From positions 1,245,590 to 1,309,589 of the forward strand of contig NZ_SJPR01000001.1 in assembly GCF_007859955.1 (NCBI RefSeq): a stretch of 64,000 bases of DNA, written 5' to 3'. Shown here in pieces: positions 14,907 through 23,186 of the stretch. The notes under the pieces are model-generated. The model was not told the origin of the DNA. It was given only the letters and a program-made list of their open reading frames with translations, and did no database searches. Source of the stretch: Botrimarina colliarenosi. Its GTDB lineage: Bacteria; Planctomycetota; Planctomycetia; Pirellulales; Lacipirellulaceae. Numbering within the stretch: position 1 is the first letter of the stretch; the number at the start of each line of letters is the position of its first letter. A program made the position numbers and the translations under genes.

Positions 14907-16523
14907 ATGTCCGACGCCACCGACCAAGCGACAAGCGGCGGCGAGTACGTCGTCGTCGCCCGCCGCTACCGGCCGCAGACCTTCAGCGAGCTGATCGGCC
15001 AGCAGCACGTCGCCGGCGCCCTGCAGCAGGCGATCCGCACCGGGCGCATCGGCCACGCCTACCTCTTCACCGGCGCCCGCGGCGTCGGTAAGACCTCCGC
15101 CGCCCGGATCCTCGCCAAGGCCCTCAACTGCGAGTCGGGGCCGACGCCCGAACCGTGCGGCAAGTGCGACGCGTGCGATCGGATCGCCACCGGCGACGAC
15201 GTCGACGTGTTGGAGATCGACGGCGCCAGCAACCGCGGCATCGACGAGATCCGCCAGCTCCGGCAGAACGCCGGCGTGCGGCCGAGCCGGTCGCGGATGA
15301 AGGTCTACATCATCGACGAAGTCCACATGCTCACGAAGGAGGCGTTCAACGCCCTCCTCAAGACGCTCGAAGAGCCCCCCGAGCATGTGAAGTTCATCTT
15401 CGCGACCACCGAGCCGCAGAAGATCCCGATCACGATCCTCAGCCGCTGCCAGCGGTTCGACTTCGCCGGGGTCGACGCCGGCGCCATTGGCGAGCGGCTC
15501 CGTCAGATCGCGGTGGCAGAGGGCGTCGGCATCGACGACGAGGCGCTGCAGGTCCTCGCCGTGCGGGCGGCCGGCTCGATGCGTGACAGCCAGTCGCTGC
15601 TCGAACAGCTCCTGGCGGTCGCCGACGGGCAGATCACCTCCGAGCATGTGAACCGCCTGCTGGGGATCGCCCCGGCGGCGCGGGTCGCCGAGCTGGCCGA
15701 GCGGCTCGCCGAACGCAACGCGGCGGCGTCGCTGTCGTTGCTCGACGCGGCGGTCCGCTCGGGCGCCGACCCGGGGCAGGTGCTCGACCAGCTGATGGGC
15801 TACTACCGCGACGTCATGGCGGCGGCCGTCGGCTGTCCCCCGGAGCAGATGCTGACGGCACTCCCCGCGCAGTACGACGCGGCCAAGGAACTCGGCCAGC
15901 GGCTCGGCGTCAACACGCTGCTGGCGGCGATGCAGGTGCTCGACCAGACCGCCGCCCGCATGCGGGTGAGCGTGCACGAGCGGACGCTAGCCGACATGGC
16001 GATCGTCCGGCTTGCAACGCTCGAGGACCTCGAGGACCTGGCGCAAGCCGTCGCCGACCTCCGCGCGAATCCCGGAGCGGCCATCGCAGCGCCAAAAAAA
16101 AACACTGAGCCGAACGCGCTAGCGTCGGGCGAACCCGCCGAACGGGCGCCACGGCCAGCGCTAGCCCCTCCGGTCGTCCCGGCCAATCCGCCACACATCG
16201 CCGTCGCGACCCGGCCGCCGTCGACGCCGCGACCGGCCGCCCCCCCAGCGATGGCGCCACCGCCGCCAGCGGCAACGACGGTCGCCGTCGCCACGCCACC
16301 GCCCGCGTCGGAACCCGACTCCGACCCGAACAGCATCATGGCGGAGTTCGCCGCGATGCAGCAAACCGTCAAAGCGTCGAAGCCTACGGCGGGCGTCCCC
16401 CGCCGCGTCAGCCGGCGCCAACAGCAAACCGAGATCGCCCAGCAGCCGTTCGTCGCCAAAGCGATGGAGCTGTTCGGCGTCGAAGCGGATAAGCTCCGGT
16501 ACACGCCGCCCCGCAGCGAATAA
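14907..16523 (+). CDS. dnaX: DNA polymerase III subunits gamma and tau
   Basis: This 538-residue tau subunit is the ATPase of the clamp loader. It has a Walker A motif GARGVGKT (residues 56-63), a zinc-binding cluster (Cys75, Cys84, Cys87, Cys90), Walker B/DExH IIDEVH (135-140) and sensor-1/arginine-finger SRC (179-181). Domain III follows, then a long Ala/Pro-rich region from about residue 390. I chose the ATG at 14907 because the family begins close to YVVVARRYRPQTF and an earlier start would run through the SRP RNA. A run of nine adenines at codons 396-399, with a -1 stop right after it, probably also yields a shorter gamma form. ybaB follows 127 bases downstream. Confidence 0.96.
   Translation: MSDATDQATSGGEYVVVARRYRPQTFSELIGQQHVAGALQQAIRTGRIGHAYLFTGARGVGKTSAARILAKALNCESGPTPEPCGKCDACDRIATGDDVDVLEIDGASNRGIDEIRQLRQNAGVRPSRSRMKVYIIDEVHMLTKEAFNALLKTLEEPPEHVKFIFATTEPQKIPITILSRCQRFDFAGVDAGAIGERLRQIAVAEGVGIDDEALQVLAVRAAGSMRDSQSLLEQLLAVADGQITSEHVNRLLGIAPAARVAELAERLAERNAAASLSLLDAAVRSGADPGQVLDQLMGYYRDVMAAAVGCPPEQMLTALPAQYDAAKELGQRLGVNTLLAAMQVLDQTAARMRVSVHERTLADMAIVRLATLEDLEDLAQAVADLRANPGAAIAAPKKNTEPNALASGEPAERAPRPALAPPVVPANPPHIAVATRPPSTPRPAAPPAMAPPPPAATTVAVATPPPASEPDSDPNSIMAEFAAMQQTVKASKPTAGVPRRVSRRQQQTEIAQQPFVAKAMELFGVEADKLRYTPPRSE
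16094..16108 (+). promoter_or_regulatory. A9 slippage / frameshift site in dnaX
   Basis: Nine consecutive A residues (16094-16102) lie inside dnaX, otherwise very GC-rich. In frame they read CCA AAA AAA AAC. After a -1 shift, or one extra A in the mRNA, the frame becomes AAA CAC TGA, with the stop at 16106-16108. The product would be 400 residues ending in Lys-Lys-Lys-His. Known dnaX genes make gamma this way, by ribosomal frameshifting on A AAA AAG in E. coli and transcriptional slippage on A9 in Thermus. Confidence 0.8.
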
Positions 16524-16535
16524 AACCTATCGTGT

Positions 16536-16614
16536 AGGAGGCGTCTCCGACGCCGATTTCGGTTCGCCAGCCGTGGCGTTATGGTGCACGTCATCGGCGT
16601 CGGAGACGCCTCCT
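16536..16614. repeat. Palindrome, GGAGGCGTCT family
   Basis: AGGAGGCGTCTCCGACGCCG at 16536 runs to 16557 and is perfectly complementary over 22 bases to 16593-16614. The loop contains CCGTGGCGTTATGGTGCACG, closely like the loops of the copies at 39591 and 59006. It lies between dnaX and ybaB. Confidence 0.88.
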
Positions 16615-16650
16615 GCAAACCACCCCCTCAGCCCCTCGTCCCTCGCAGTT

Positions 16651-17016
16651 ATGTTTAAAGGACTCGGCAATCTCGCCAACCTCGGCGACATGATGAAGCA
16701 AGCCTCGCAGATGGGCGCCAAGGTCCAAGAGGTCCAGGAGCGGATGAAGGCGCTCCGCGTCACCGGCGAGGCGGGGGGCGGCCTAGTGCAGGTCGACATG
16801 ACCGGCTCGCAAGAGGTGCTCGCCGTGCGGATCGATGCGGGCCTGGTCGAGCGGAACGAGCGCGAAATGGTCGAGGACCTCACCGCCGCGGCGATGAACG
16901 ACGCCCTGGCCCGCGCCAAGCAGCTGCACGCCGACGCGATGCAAGAGATCACCGGCGGCCTGAACCTGCCCGGGATGGGCGACATGCTCGAGAAGTTCGG
17001 CGGCCAGCAGCAGTAA
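16651..17016 (+). CDS. ybaB: YbaB/EbfC nucleoid-associated protein
   Basis: This 121-residue homologue of YbaB/EbfC forms small DNA-binding dimers. The family core is clear: an N-terminal helix rich in Gln and Met (MMKQASQMGAKVQEVQERM), the beta-sheet VDMTGSQEVLAVRID, and a C-terminal helix ending NLPGMGDML. The gene follows dnaX, its usual partner. recR, the usual third member, is absent, and rpoN comes next. The ATG at 16651 is chosen by alignment; an upstream in-frame start would translate the intergenic palindrome. Confidence 0.92.
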   Translation: MFKGLGNLANLGDMMKQASQMGAKVQEVQERMKALRVTGEAGGGLVQVDMTGSQEVLAVRIDAGLVERNEREMVEDLTAAAMNDALARAKQLHADAMQEITGGLNLPGMGDMLEKFGGQQQ

Positions 17017-17051
17017 CGCCCACTGAAAAGACACCGCCTCACCGAGTTGCG

Positions 17052-17127
17052 GCGAGCCGGCGGGCGTGAGCCCCCGGAGGACGCCGGGTACCAGGGTCAC
17101 TCCGGGGGCTGACGCCGCCCGGCTCGC
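17052..17127. repeat. Palindrome, GCGAGCCGG family
   Basis: Arms at 17052-17078 and 17101-17127 (27 bases, about three mismatches) begin GCGAGCCGG and end in CCCCCGGA. It lies just past the ybaB stop. Confidence 0.8.
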
Positions 17128-17208
17128 TGCCCCTCGGATGGTGCTGCCCGGCGAGAGGCGGCCCCGCCGCAACGCTGTCTGCGAGCTAGACTTGCTGCGC
17201 CCGGTTGT

Positions 17209-17238
17209 TTGACCTTACCACCCTCGTGGCGGTATGGT
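17209..17238 (+). promoter_or_regulatory. Candidate sigma-70-type promoter of rpoN
   Basis: TTGACC (17209-17214), an 18-base spacer and TATGGT (17233-17238) lie about 100 bases upstream of the rpoN start. The two hexamers are close to consensus, and this is the best match in the gap. Confidence 0.5.
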
Positions 17239-17340
17239 ACAGCAGTTGCTTGGCCGCGGCGGCGGACTGCAACCCTCCCGCCGCCCGTGGCTCTTTCCAC
17301 GGACCTATCTCGAGCGGCGTTCAGGCAGGAAAAGACGATC

Positions 17341-18849
17341 ATGCGGATGTCCTTCGGGCAGTCGATGCAGATGGCGCAAAAGCAAGTGCTTGCGCCGCGC
17401 ATGATCCAGTCGATGGAGATCCTCCAGCTGCCGATCCTGGCGCTGCAGGAACGGATCGAGCAAGAGCTGCAGGACAACCCCTGCCTGGAGCAGGTAGAGC
17501 CCGAGGTCGAAGACGCCCACGAGCCGGAGCACGTCGAGCGCGACGACGGTGAGAGCGAGCTCGTCGTCAAGGAGGACTCGAACAACGAGGACGACTTCGA
17601 GCGCCTCGTCAACATGGCGGACAACCTGCCCGACGACTACGAGGAGCGGAGCCGTCCGTCGCAGGGCCAGATGGACGCCGACGCCGACCGGGCGTTCGAC
17701 CAGATGGCGAACATGACCGCCCGGGCCGAGACGCTCTGCGACTACCTCCAGCACCAGCTCAGCTGGTTCGACCTGGAGGAAAGCCTCCGCCGGATGGCCG
17801 AGCGGATCATCTATAGCCTCGACACCAACGGCTACCTCAAGTCACCGCTCGAAGAGCTGCTGCCGGCGACGCCGCCCGACCTCAACGGCTCGGCGGAGAC
17901 TTACCGCAAGGCGCAGGTCGAGCTCGCCGAAAAGGCGCTCACGGTCGTGCAGCACCTCGACCCGCCCGGCGTCGGCGCGCGGTCGCTCAAAGAGTGCCTG
18001 CTGCTACAACTGCCGCCGGGACACCCGTTCGAGCCGGAAATGCGCGTCCTCATCGAGAACCACCTCGAGGACCTGCAGAACAATCGCCTGCCGCAGATCT
18101 CGAAGAAGACCGGCCTGTCGCTCGACGACATCGGCGAGGTCTGGGAAGAGATCCGCCTGCTGAAGCCGAAGCCGGGCGCCGAGTTCGCCGAGTCGAACGT
18201 CCCCAGCGTGCGGCCCGACGTGTTCCTCGAGAAGGACGAGGCGGGCAAGTACGTCGTCCGCCTCGAGGAGGGCGACTTGCCGAGCCTCTACGTCTCGCCG
18301 TACTACCGCAAGCTGCTCAAGCAGGCGGCCGACGCCGACGACGAGACCCGCGAGTACATCAAGCGCAAGATCAACTCGGCCCAGTGGCTGATCGAGGCGA
18401 TCGAACAACGCCGCAGCACGCTGAGCCGCGTGTCGCAGGCGATCGTCGATCACCAAACGAAGTTCCTCGACGAGGGCCCCGAGGCGATCGAGCCCCTCAA
18501 GATGCAGCAGATCGCCGACCGCGTGCACGTCCACGTCACGACCGTTAGCCGCGCGGTCGACGACAAGTGGATCCAAACGCCGCGCGGCATCTTCCCGCTG
18601 AAGCGGTTCTTCGTCGGCGGCACGCAGAACGCCGACGGCGACGACGTCGCTTGGGACGTGGTGCGGATTAAGCTGCAAGAGATCGTCGACAAGGAGAACA
18701 AGTCGAAGCCCCTCTCCGACGACGCCCTGGTGAAAGAGCTGGCGAAGGAAGGTATCGAAGTCGCCCGCCGGACGGTCACGAAGTACCGCAAAGCAATGGA
18801 CATCCCCAGCAGCCGGCAGCGGAAGGACTGGGCGGCGGAGAAGAAATAA
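17341..18849 (+). CDS. rpoN: RNA polymerase sigma-54 factor
   Basis: This 502-residue sigma-54 directs transcription from -24/-12 promoters with help from AAA+ activators. Region I is Gln/Leu-rich (MAQKQVLAPRMIQSMEILQL, then ALQERIEQELQDNPCLE). An acidic region II follows (about residues 50-115), then the core-binding domain. The C-terminal DNA-binding domain includes the RpoN box ARRTVTKYRK (residues 475-484; usual form ARRTVAKYRE). The ATG at 17341 has AGGA upstream at a workable distance. A terminal Lys-rich tail is slightly unusual. No activator is next to it. Confidence 0.96.
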   Translation: MRMSFGQSMQMAQKQVLAPRMIQSMEILQLPILALQERIEQELQDNPCLEQVEPEVEDAHEPEHVERDDGESELVVKEDSNNEDDFERLVNMADNLPDDYEERSRPSQGQMDADADRAFDQMANMTARAETLCDYLQHQLSWFDLEESLRRMAERIIYSLDTNGYLKSPLEELLPATPPDLNGSAETYRKAQVELAEKALTVVQHLDPPGVGARSLKECLLLQLPPGHPFEPEMRVLIENHLEDLQNNRLPQISKKTGLSLDDIGEVWEEIRLLKPKPGAEFAESNVPSVRPDVFLEKDEAGKYVVRLEEGDLPSLYVSPYYRKLLKQAADADDETREYIKRKINSAQWLIEAIEQRRSTLSRVSQAIVDHQTKFLDEGPEAIEPLKMQQIADRVHVHVTTVSRAVDDKWIQTPRGIFPLKRFFVGGTQNADGDDVAWDVVRIKLQEIVDKENKSKPLSDDALVKELAKEGIEVARRTVTKYRKAMDIPSSRQRKDWAAEKK

Positions 18850-18852
18850 GTT

Positions 18853-18994
18853 GGCCGCAGATGGACGCAGATAGGCGCGGATGCGTTTACAGGGCTTCAA
18901 TCTTCTCTTAGTCGCTTTCGCTATCTGACTTAGCGAATAGGTGAGAGCTTGCCCCCCGTTAGGCATCCGCGTTCATCCGCGTTCATCTGCGGCT
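18853..18994. repeat. Palindrome, 12-base periodic family
   Basis: The left arm (18853-18884, GGCCGCAGATGGACGCAGAT...) and right arm (18963-18994) are built from GACGCAGAT-like units about 11-12 bases long. The right arm overlaps the end of the minus-strand glycosyltransferase gene and contains its stop codon (18973-18975). Confidence 0.85.
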
Positions 18995-19755
18995 GATTTC
19001 TTTGGGCGAGACCAAAAGGCCCGCCAGAGGAATTGCGGGTTGCCTAGCACGTAGCGGCGCCAGAGGCGGCCGGGGTCGGCAATAAGGCGGGCGGCCCATT
19101 CGTGGCCGGCTTTGCGGAGCCACGCGGGGCCGCGGGCCTGTTCGCCGGCGTAGTAGTCGAACGTCGCGCCGAGGGCCCAGACGACCGGGGCGTTGATGCG
19201 ATCGCGGTTGGCTAGGACCCAGTGCTCTTGGATCGGCGAACCCATGCCGACGAGCACGACATCGGCGTCGAACGTGTTCGCGGCGTCGATTGCCGACGCA
19301 GTCTTCTCGGGGCTCGCGACGTAGCCGTCGTGCGAACCGATCGGGTCGAGGCCGCCGACGAGACCGCCAATGTGTTGATCGAGTTCTTCGAGTGCGCGAT
19401 CGACGACACCCGGTTTGCCGGCGATTACGAAGACTCGCAGGTCTTCTTGCTTGAAGCGCCCCATCAGGTCAGGCAGCCAATCCGCGGCCGTCATGCGTGG
19501 CGGCTCGGAAAGACCCTGTAGACGCGCACCCCAACCGATTCCTTTGCCGTCGCAGTAGACGAGGTCGCACAGCTCATTGAGATACTGCCGTAAGAGCGCG
19601 TCGCGCGCAGCGAGGTTGGCGACATGGACGTTGAGATAGCCGACCGTCCGCCGAGCCGACTTATCCCGCGCCGCGGCGACGACGTAGTCGAACAACTGCC
19701 CTAAATCGACAGGATCGACGGCGAGGCCGGTGACATGGATACGGTCGGGGAGCAT
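18973..19755 (-). CDS. WecG/TagA/CpsF-family glycosyltransferase
   Basis: This 260-residue enzyme belongs to GT26. The family makes the second sugar transfer onto a lipid-linked carrier in exopolysaccharide, enterobacterial common antigen or teichoic acid synthesis. Typical motifs are NVHVANLA, YCDGKGIGWG with a following PPRMTAADWLPDL, and VLVGMGSPIQEHW. The C terminus (GHEWAARLIADPGRLWRRYV) is the family's membrane-associating tail. The last few residues, from about SAADERG, are encoded by the adjoining palindromic repeat, which also supplies the stop. A glycosyltransferase of another family lies upstream on the same strand. The start at 19755 is preferred; an upstream ATG adds ten residues. 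Confidence 0.88.
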   Translation of the reverse strand: MLPDRIHVTGLAVDPVDLGQLFDYVVAAARDKSARRTVGYLNVHVANLAARDALLRQYLNELCDLVYCDGKGIGWGARLQGLSEPPRMTAADWLPDLMGRFKQEDLRVFVIAGKPGVVDRALEELDQHIGGLVGGLDPIGSHDGYVASPEKTASAIDAANTFDADVVLVGMGSPIQEHWVLANRDRINAPVVWALGATFDYYAGEQARGPAWLRKAGHEWAARLIADPGRLWRRYVLGNPQFLWRAFWSRPKKSAADERG

Positions 19756-19810
19756 GCTTGTGATCCTGTTGAACCGCCTAGGCATGGAGGCCGCGGAGTA
19801 AAAAGCACTG

Positions 19811-19915
19811 AGAAGTTTCTAGACAGGATCAACAGGATTGACCGGATAAGGATGGGAGCCGCTGGCCTTCACGAATCATCCTGTCGATCCTGTAAATCCC
19901 GTCTAGCTTTCTTCT
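19811..19915. repeat. Palindrome, GACAGGAT family
   Basis: The left side reads TAGACAGGATCAACAGGATT (19820-19839). The right side has GATCCTGTAAATCCCGTCTA. The same core recurs inside the palindrome at 52255-52415. It separates the two glycosyltransferase genes. Confidence 0.75.
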
Positions 19916-19924
19916 CCGCGCCCC

Positions 19925-21244
19925 TCAGTAACGCTGTGCCTCGGTGGTGAATCGTTTTGCCCAGTCGAGTAATCGTTGCGATTGAGCGAGACGGTCGTAT
20001 TCCGCAGGCACGCGCGTGAACGCGTGGCGGGTTTCGTCGGTCGTCGCCAGGAAGCGCTCGAGCGCCGCGACGATGGCGGGTTCGTCGTTCTGATCGGCCA
20101 CCAATGGATCGGCGACGTGCTCTCGCACTAATCGGACCGTCGCCGAGTCCTCGGGTCCAAGCACCAGCACCGGCCGGCGGACCGCGGCGGCCTCGAAGAT
20201 CTTTATTTTGATGTCTTGTGACTCGGGGCCCGTGTGCACCAACAGCAAGTCGGCCTGCCGCGTGGCGGTTAGAGAGTCTTCGTACGGCTTCCAACCGGTG
20301 GTGACGATCTCGACACGTGACGGATCGGGCGCGGGAGGGAGCGACTGAATCACTCGGCCCGCCAACTCCAAGCGAAACGGTTGGCCTGTTTTCTTCGCAA
20401 CGGCTTCGAGCGCCGCCACGAGCGCCTCCAGCGGGTGACCCTGCCAAAGCGTGCCGCTGAAGAGCAACCGAATTGGCGCCGCGGCGTCGCGCGTCGAGAC
20501 CGGTTGGTTGAGGATCGCCTCGACGCCGGTCGCGTCGAAGCCGTTGGGGATCCAGCGCCACTTGGCGTCCCCCTCGGTCCGCCAGAAGTCGGCCGGCAGG
20601 TCGCTGTGCCGCGAGCGCACCTTGTCGAGCGTGCTGCGGCTGACGACGGTCAGCCCGTCGGCGTCGCGCAACACGGCCGCTTCGAGGCGGCGGTTGTAGG
20701 CGCGGTACGCGTTGTTCGGGAACGGGAAGAAGACCGGGTGGAACCAGTCGTCGCGGAAGTCGGCGATCCACGTGACGCGTCCGCTGAGACGCTCCTTAAG
20801 CGCGCGGCCCGCTAAGTGAACGCTATTGTACGGGCTTGAGGTGAGCACGATCGCCGGTTCGCCGCCGATTGCCCCGACCGCCGCCTTCACGAGGGTCCGG
20901 TTTGCAAGCCGTCGTTGATCGGGCAGCAATAGCCACGGCCGCAGTCGCGCGGCGAGGCCCCGCTTCTCGGAAGTCGGACCTTCCTGGGATCCGGCGCTGA
21001 TGACTGTCTTGCCATCGTCGCCGCGCGCGAGGCGGGCCGGGTCGAAGACGGCGGGCGTAATCACCGTCGCGGGGCCGTCGTAGCGCTCGGCGGGCTGATA
21101 GTACGGGTCGCGGGGGTGCGCCTCGGGCGTGACGACCGTCACCCGGCAGCCGGCGGCGACGAAACCGTTGACCCAACCCAGCATCCGGCGCGCGCCGGGG
21201 CCGCCGATCGGCGGGAAGTAGTGGGTGACCAGGACAACGTGCAC
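19925..21244 (-). CDS. Glycosyltransferase, GT-B fold (GT4-like)
   Basis: This 439-residue protein opens with the GT4 N-domain signature LVTHYFPPIGGPGARRM. Later it has WIADFRDDW, WRWIPNGFDA (acceptor/linker region), LLFSGTLW and a donor-binding KIFEAAAVRRPVLVL motif, the counterpart of the E-x7-E segment. It probably adds a sugar during surface polysaccharide synthesis, with the GT26 gene that follows. No signal peptide is present; it should act at the inner face of the membrane. Sugar specificity cannot be read. Confidence 0.85.
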   Translation of the reverse strand: MHVVLVTHYFPPIGGPGARRMLGWVNGFVAAGCRVTVVTPEAHPRDPYYQPAERYDGPATVITPAVFDPARLARGDDGKTVISAGSQEGPTSEKRGLAARLRPWLLLPDQRRLANRTLVKAAVGAIGGEPAIVLTSSPYNSVHLAGRALKERLSGRVTWIADFRDDWFHPVFFPFPNNAYRAYNRRLEAAVLRDADGLTVVSRSTLDKVRSRHSDLPADFWRTEGDAKWRWIPNGFDATGVEAILNQPVSTRDAAAPIRLLFSGTLWQGHPLEALVAALEAVAKKTGQPFRLELAGRVIQSLPPAPDPSRVEIVTTGWKPYEDSLTATRQADLLLVHTGPESQDIKIKIFEAAAVRRPVLVLGPEDSATVRLVREHVADPLVADQNDEPAIVAALERFLATTDETRHAFTRVPAEYDRLAQSQRLLDWAKRFTTEAQRY

Positions 21245-21413
21245 GGCGGGCGGCTCGCACAGGGCGGGGCGGGAAGCCCCAGCATGCTTGTGGCCGACAA
21301 AAAGGGCAACGCTTGCAAACCGCCCGCTCCAGCCGCCGCCGGCCCGACCGTCAGAGGGCGAGCGACCCGCACCACCCGACCTGCCCTACCCGTCCGGGCC
21401 AACGCCGCCGCCG

Positions 21414-21995
21414 TTAGACCGATTCGATGTGCAGCCCGCGCGTGCGGCGTTCGGTGCGGCGGGCGTCGTCGATCGCGTCGGCGACAGTGGCGACGTTCTC
21501 GATCCCCGGCAGGTGCAACTCGGGGCTCGTGCGGTCGCTCGAACTGATGACGATCGTCCCAACGCCCAGCATCCGCTCGACGGGGCCTTGGCGATAGGTG
21601 ATGTCGTCGACGTCGATGAGCTCGACCCGATCGACCGTCCGCCAGAGCAGCCCCGACTCGTGGACAAAACGCTGCGTGCTGAGTTTGTAATGGACGCTCA
21701 GCCGGCGGTAGCCGTACCACGCCGCTAGGGCGAGCCACATCAGACCGATCCCAAGCAGCACCGCGAACCAGCCATTGGCGGACGTGTTGGCCAGGCCGGC
21801 GACGACGACGGCGGCGACCGTGGCGACCGCGCCGCCGATCCAGGTCCCCAGCATGGCGAGGTGCGAGTAGCTGCCCGACCAGAGGTGGTCCTCGGCGTCG
21901 ACGCCGTTGGCTTGCTTGTTAGCGACCGCCTGCTTGAAGCGGTCGCGGGGGTCGCCACCCTCGGCGGGCGGGAAGTCGGCGGCGTCGTCCGGCAT
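21414..21995 (-). CDS. Membrane protein with bacterial PH domain
   Basis: This 193-residue protein has an acidic cytosolic N terminus, two transmembrane helices (about residues 46-67 and 73-93) and a bPH_2 domain (about 95-185). In YdbS/YdbT-like proteins that arrangement binds membranes or protein partners. The stretch beginning LSTQRFVHESGLLWRTVDRVEL and the later LHLPGIENV are the recognisable PH parts. The function is unknown. It is divergent from nrdR with about 210 bases between starts. Confidence 0.75.
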   Translation of the reverse strand: MPDDAADFPPAEGGDPRDRFKQAVANKQANGVDAEDHLWSGSYSHLAMLGTWIGGAVATVAAVVVAGLANTSANGWFAVLLGIGLMWLALAAWYGYRRLSVHYKLSTQRFVHESGLLWRTVDRVELIDVDDITYRQGPVERMLGVGTIVISSSDRTSPELHLPGIENVATVADAIDDARRTERRTRGLHIESV

Positions 21996-22206
21996 AGGCT
22001 TGCTAGCGTTGAAGTCGAGGGGCGGCGGAGTCGCTGAGCAGCGATCTTTTTCGCGGCGATGGTTTTCGGTTAGCCGCCGAGTATACCGTTTCCGCCGGGG
22101 CTTCTTGAGCGGCCGCCTGGAACTTCGCCCCCGGCGGGCTGATCTTGGCGAGAAATCTTGTCAGCAATCCGCTGACCAGCGACCCGCCGTCGGCTATCTT
22201 CACGCC

Positions 22207-22683
22207 ATGAGGTGCCCGTACTGTCGTAAAGACAATGACAAGGTGATCGACTCCCGGGCCAGCCAGGACGGGTTGGCGATCCGTCGACGCCGGGAGTGCG
22301 TCGCCTGTGGCCGGCGGTACACCACCTACGAGCGGGCCGAAGAGACCCCGATCAAGGTGATCAAGCGGGACGGCTCGCGGGCCCCCTTCGACCGCGACAA
22401 GATCCTCCGCGGCCTCGAACGGGCCTGCTGGAAACGGCCTATCTCGACCCGCCAGATCGAGACCACGGTCGCGGCGATCGAGAACGACGTCTACCAGTCG
22501 TACGAGACCGAGATCGAGTCGCCCGAGCTCGGCCAGCTGGTGATGGAGCACCTGCGGGAGCTCGACCAGGTGGCGTTCGTCCGATTCGCCAGCGTTTACC
22601 GGCAGTTCAAGAGCGCCCAGGACTTTGTCGAGGAACTCCGGCCCTTCCTGGAGAACGGCAAACGGAAGCCGCCCCGTCTGTAG
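22207..22683 (+). CDS. nrdR: Transcriptional repressor of ribonucleotide reductase genes
   Basis: This 158-residue protein has an N-terminal zinc ribbon (Cys3, Cys6, Cys31, Cys34, with the usual DSRASQDGLAIRRRREC core) and an ATP-cone (about residues 49-139). NrdR senses dATP/ATP and represses ribonucleotide reductase genes by binding paired NrdR boxes. All expected motifs are intact and the length is normal. The ATG at 22207 is fixed by the ribbon, which starts at residue 3. No nrd structural genes are in the window. Confidence 0.96.
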   Translation: MRCPYCRKDNDKVIDSRASQDGLAIRRRRECVACGRRYTTYERAEETPIKVIKRDGSRAPFDRDKILRGLERACWKRPISTRQIETTVAAIENDVYQSYETEIESPELGQLVMEHLRELDQVAFVRFASVYRQFKSAQDFVEELRPFLENGKRKPPRL

Positions 22684-22732
22684 GCAGCGTCCCTGGCTTC
22701 GTTGACCCCCGTGGCCGTCGACCCCGTGCCCG

Positions 22733-22761
22733 TAGACAAAGCCGCCCGCACTTTTTAGGAT
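22733..22761 (+). promoter_or_regulatory. Candidate promoter of tRNA-Ala
   Basis: TAGACA (22733-22738), a 17-base spacer and TAGGAT (22756-22761) place a start about 10 bases before the tRNA. The match is moderate but the geometry is ideal. Confidence 0.5.
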
Positions 22762-22777
22762 TTGCGGTTCGCGACAT

Positions 22778-22850
22778 GGGGCGGTAGCTCAGTTGGGAGA
22801 GCGCTGCGTTCGCAATGCAGAGGTCGAGGGTTCGACTCCCTTCCGCTCCA
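22778..22850 (+). tRNA. tRNA-Ala, anticodon CGC
   Basis: A 73-base cloverleaf can be drawn. The 7-bp acceptor stem (GGGGCGG/CCGCTCC) contains the G3-U70 pair that marks alanine tRNAs. The D arm is TAGCTCAGTTGGGAGAGC, the anticodon stem-loop is CTGCG-TTCGCAA-TGCAG with CGC at positions 34-36, and the T loop is TTCGACT. The discriminator base is A. CCA is not encoded and must be added afterwards. Confidence 0.97.
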
Positions 22851-22860
22851 CTGGTTCTTG

Positions 22861-22921
22861 GCGGCTCCGCTTACGGCGTGCGCGGCTCAATGCGAGCCGC
22901 GCACGCCGTAAGCGGAGCCGC
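22861..22921. repeat. Perfect 28-bp hairpin after tRNA-Ala
   Basis: Bases 22861-22888 (GCGGCTCCGCTTACGGCGTG...) are exactly complementary to 22894-22921 around a 5-base loop. It begins 10 bases after the tRNA. There is no T tract, so it is not a classical terminator, although it could stop or process the transcript. Confidence 0.9.
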
Positions 22922-22986
22922 TAGAAAACCCACTGCCGCCGCGTCGCCCCCTTCCTCCGGCGACCCCTTCCCGAGGCGCACCGATC

Positions 22987-23175
22987 GTGAAACTCACCGA
23001 CTTCTATAGCGAAGTTTCTCGCCGCGCCGACACCGGCAAGACGTCGATCAACGCGGCCGAAACCCGCCGGGTGTTGTCCGAGGCGTTCACGCTGCTCAAC
23101 AGCCTGTCGGCGGCCGAGGCGTCCGACGTCGTGGCCAAGGGAATCGCCCAGGCCGCGAAGAAGGCCGCCAAGTAG
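22987..23175 (+). CDS. Small conserved-looking protein, 62 residues
   Basis: This small basic helical protein (from GTG 22987) has the central segment INAAETRRVLSEAFTLLNSL and a Lys/Ala-rich tail. I do not recognise a named family. It is credible because codon use matches neighbours, it fills the gap exactly, and it sits 11 bases before hemW on the same strand, suggesting one transcript. It could be a small nucleic-acid-associated or regulatory protein; nothing in the sequence proves this. Confidence 0.6.
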   Translation: MKLTDFYSEVSRRADTGKTSINAAETRRVLSEAFTLLNSLSAAEASDVVAKGIAQAAKKAAK

Positions 23176-23186
23176 GCGCCGCTGCT

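Noticed and set aside
22861-22921. Rho-independent terminator after tRNA-Ala
   Set aside because: The 28-bp stem is perfect but no T tract follows on either side, so I list it as a palindromic repeat, not a terminator.
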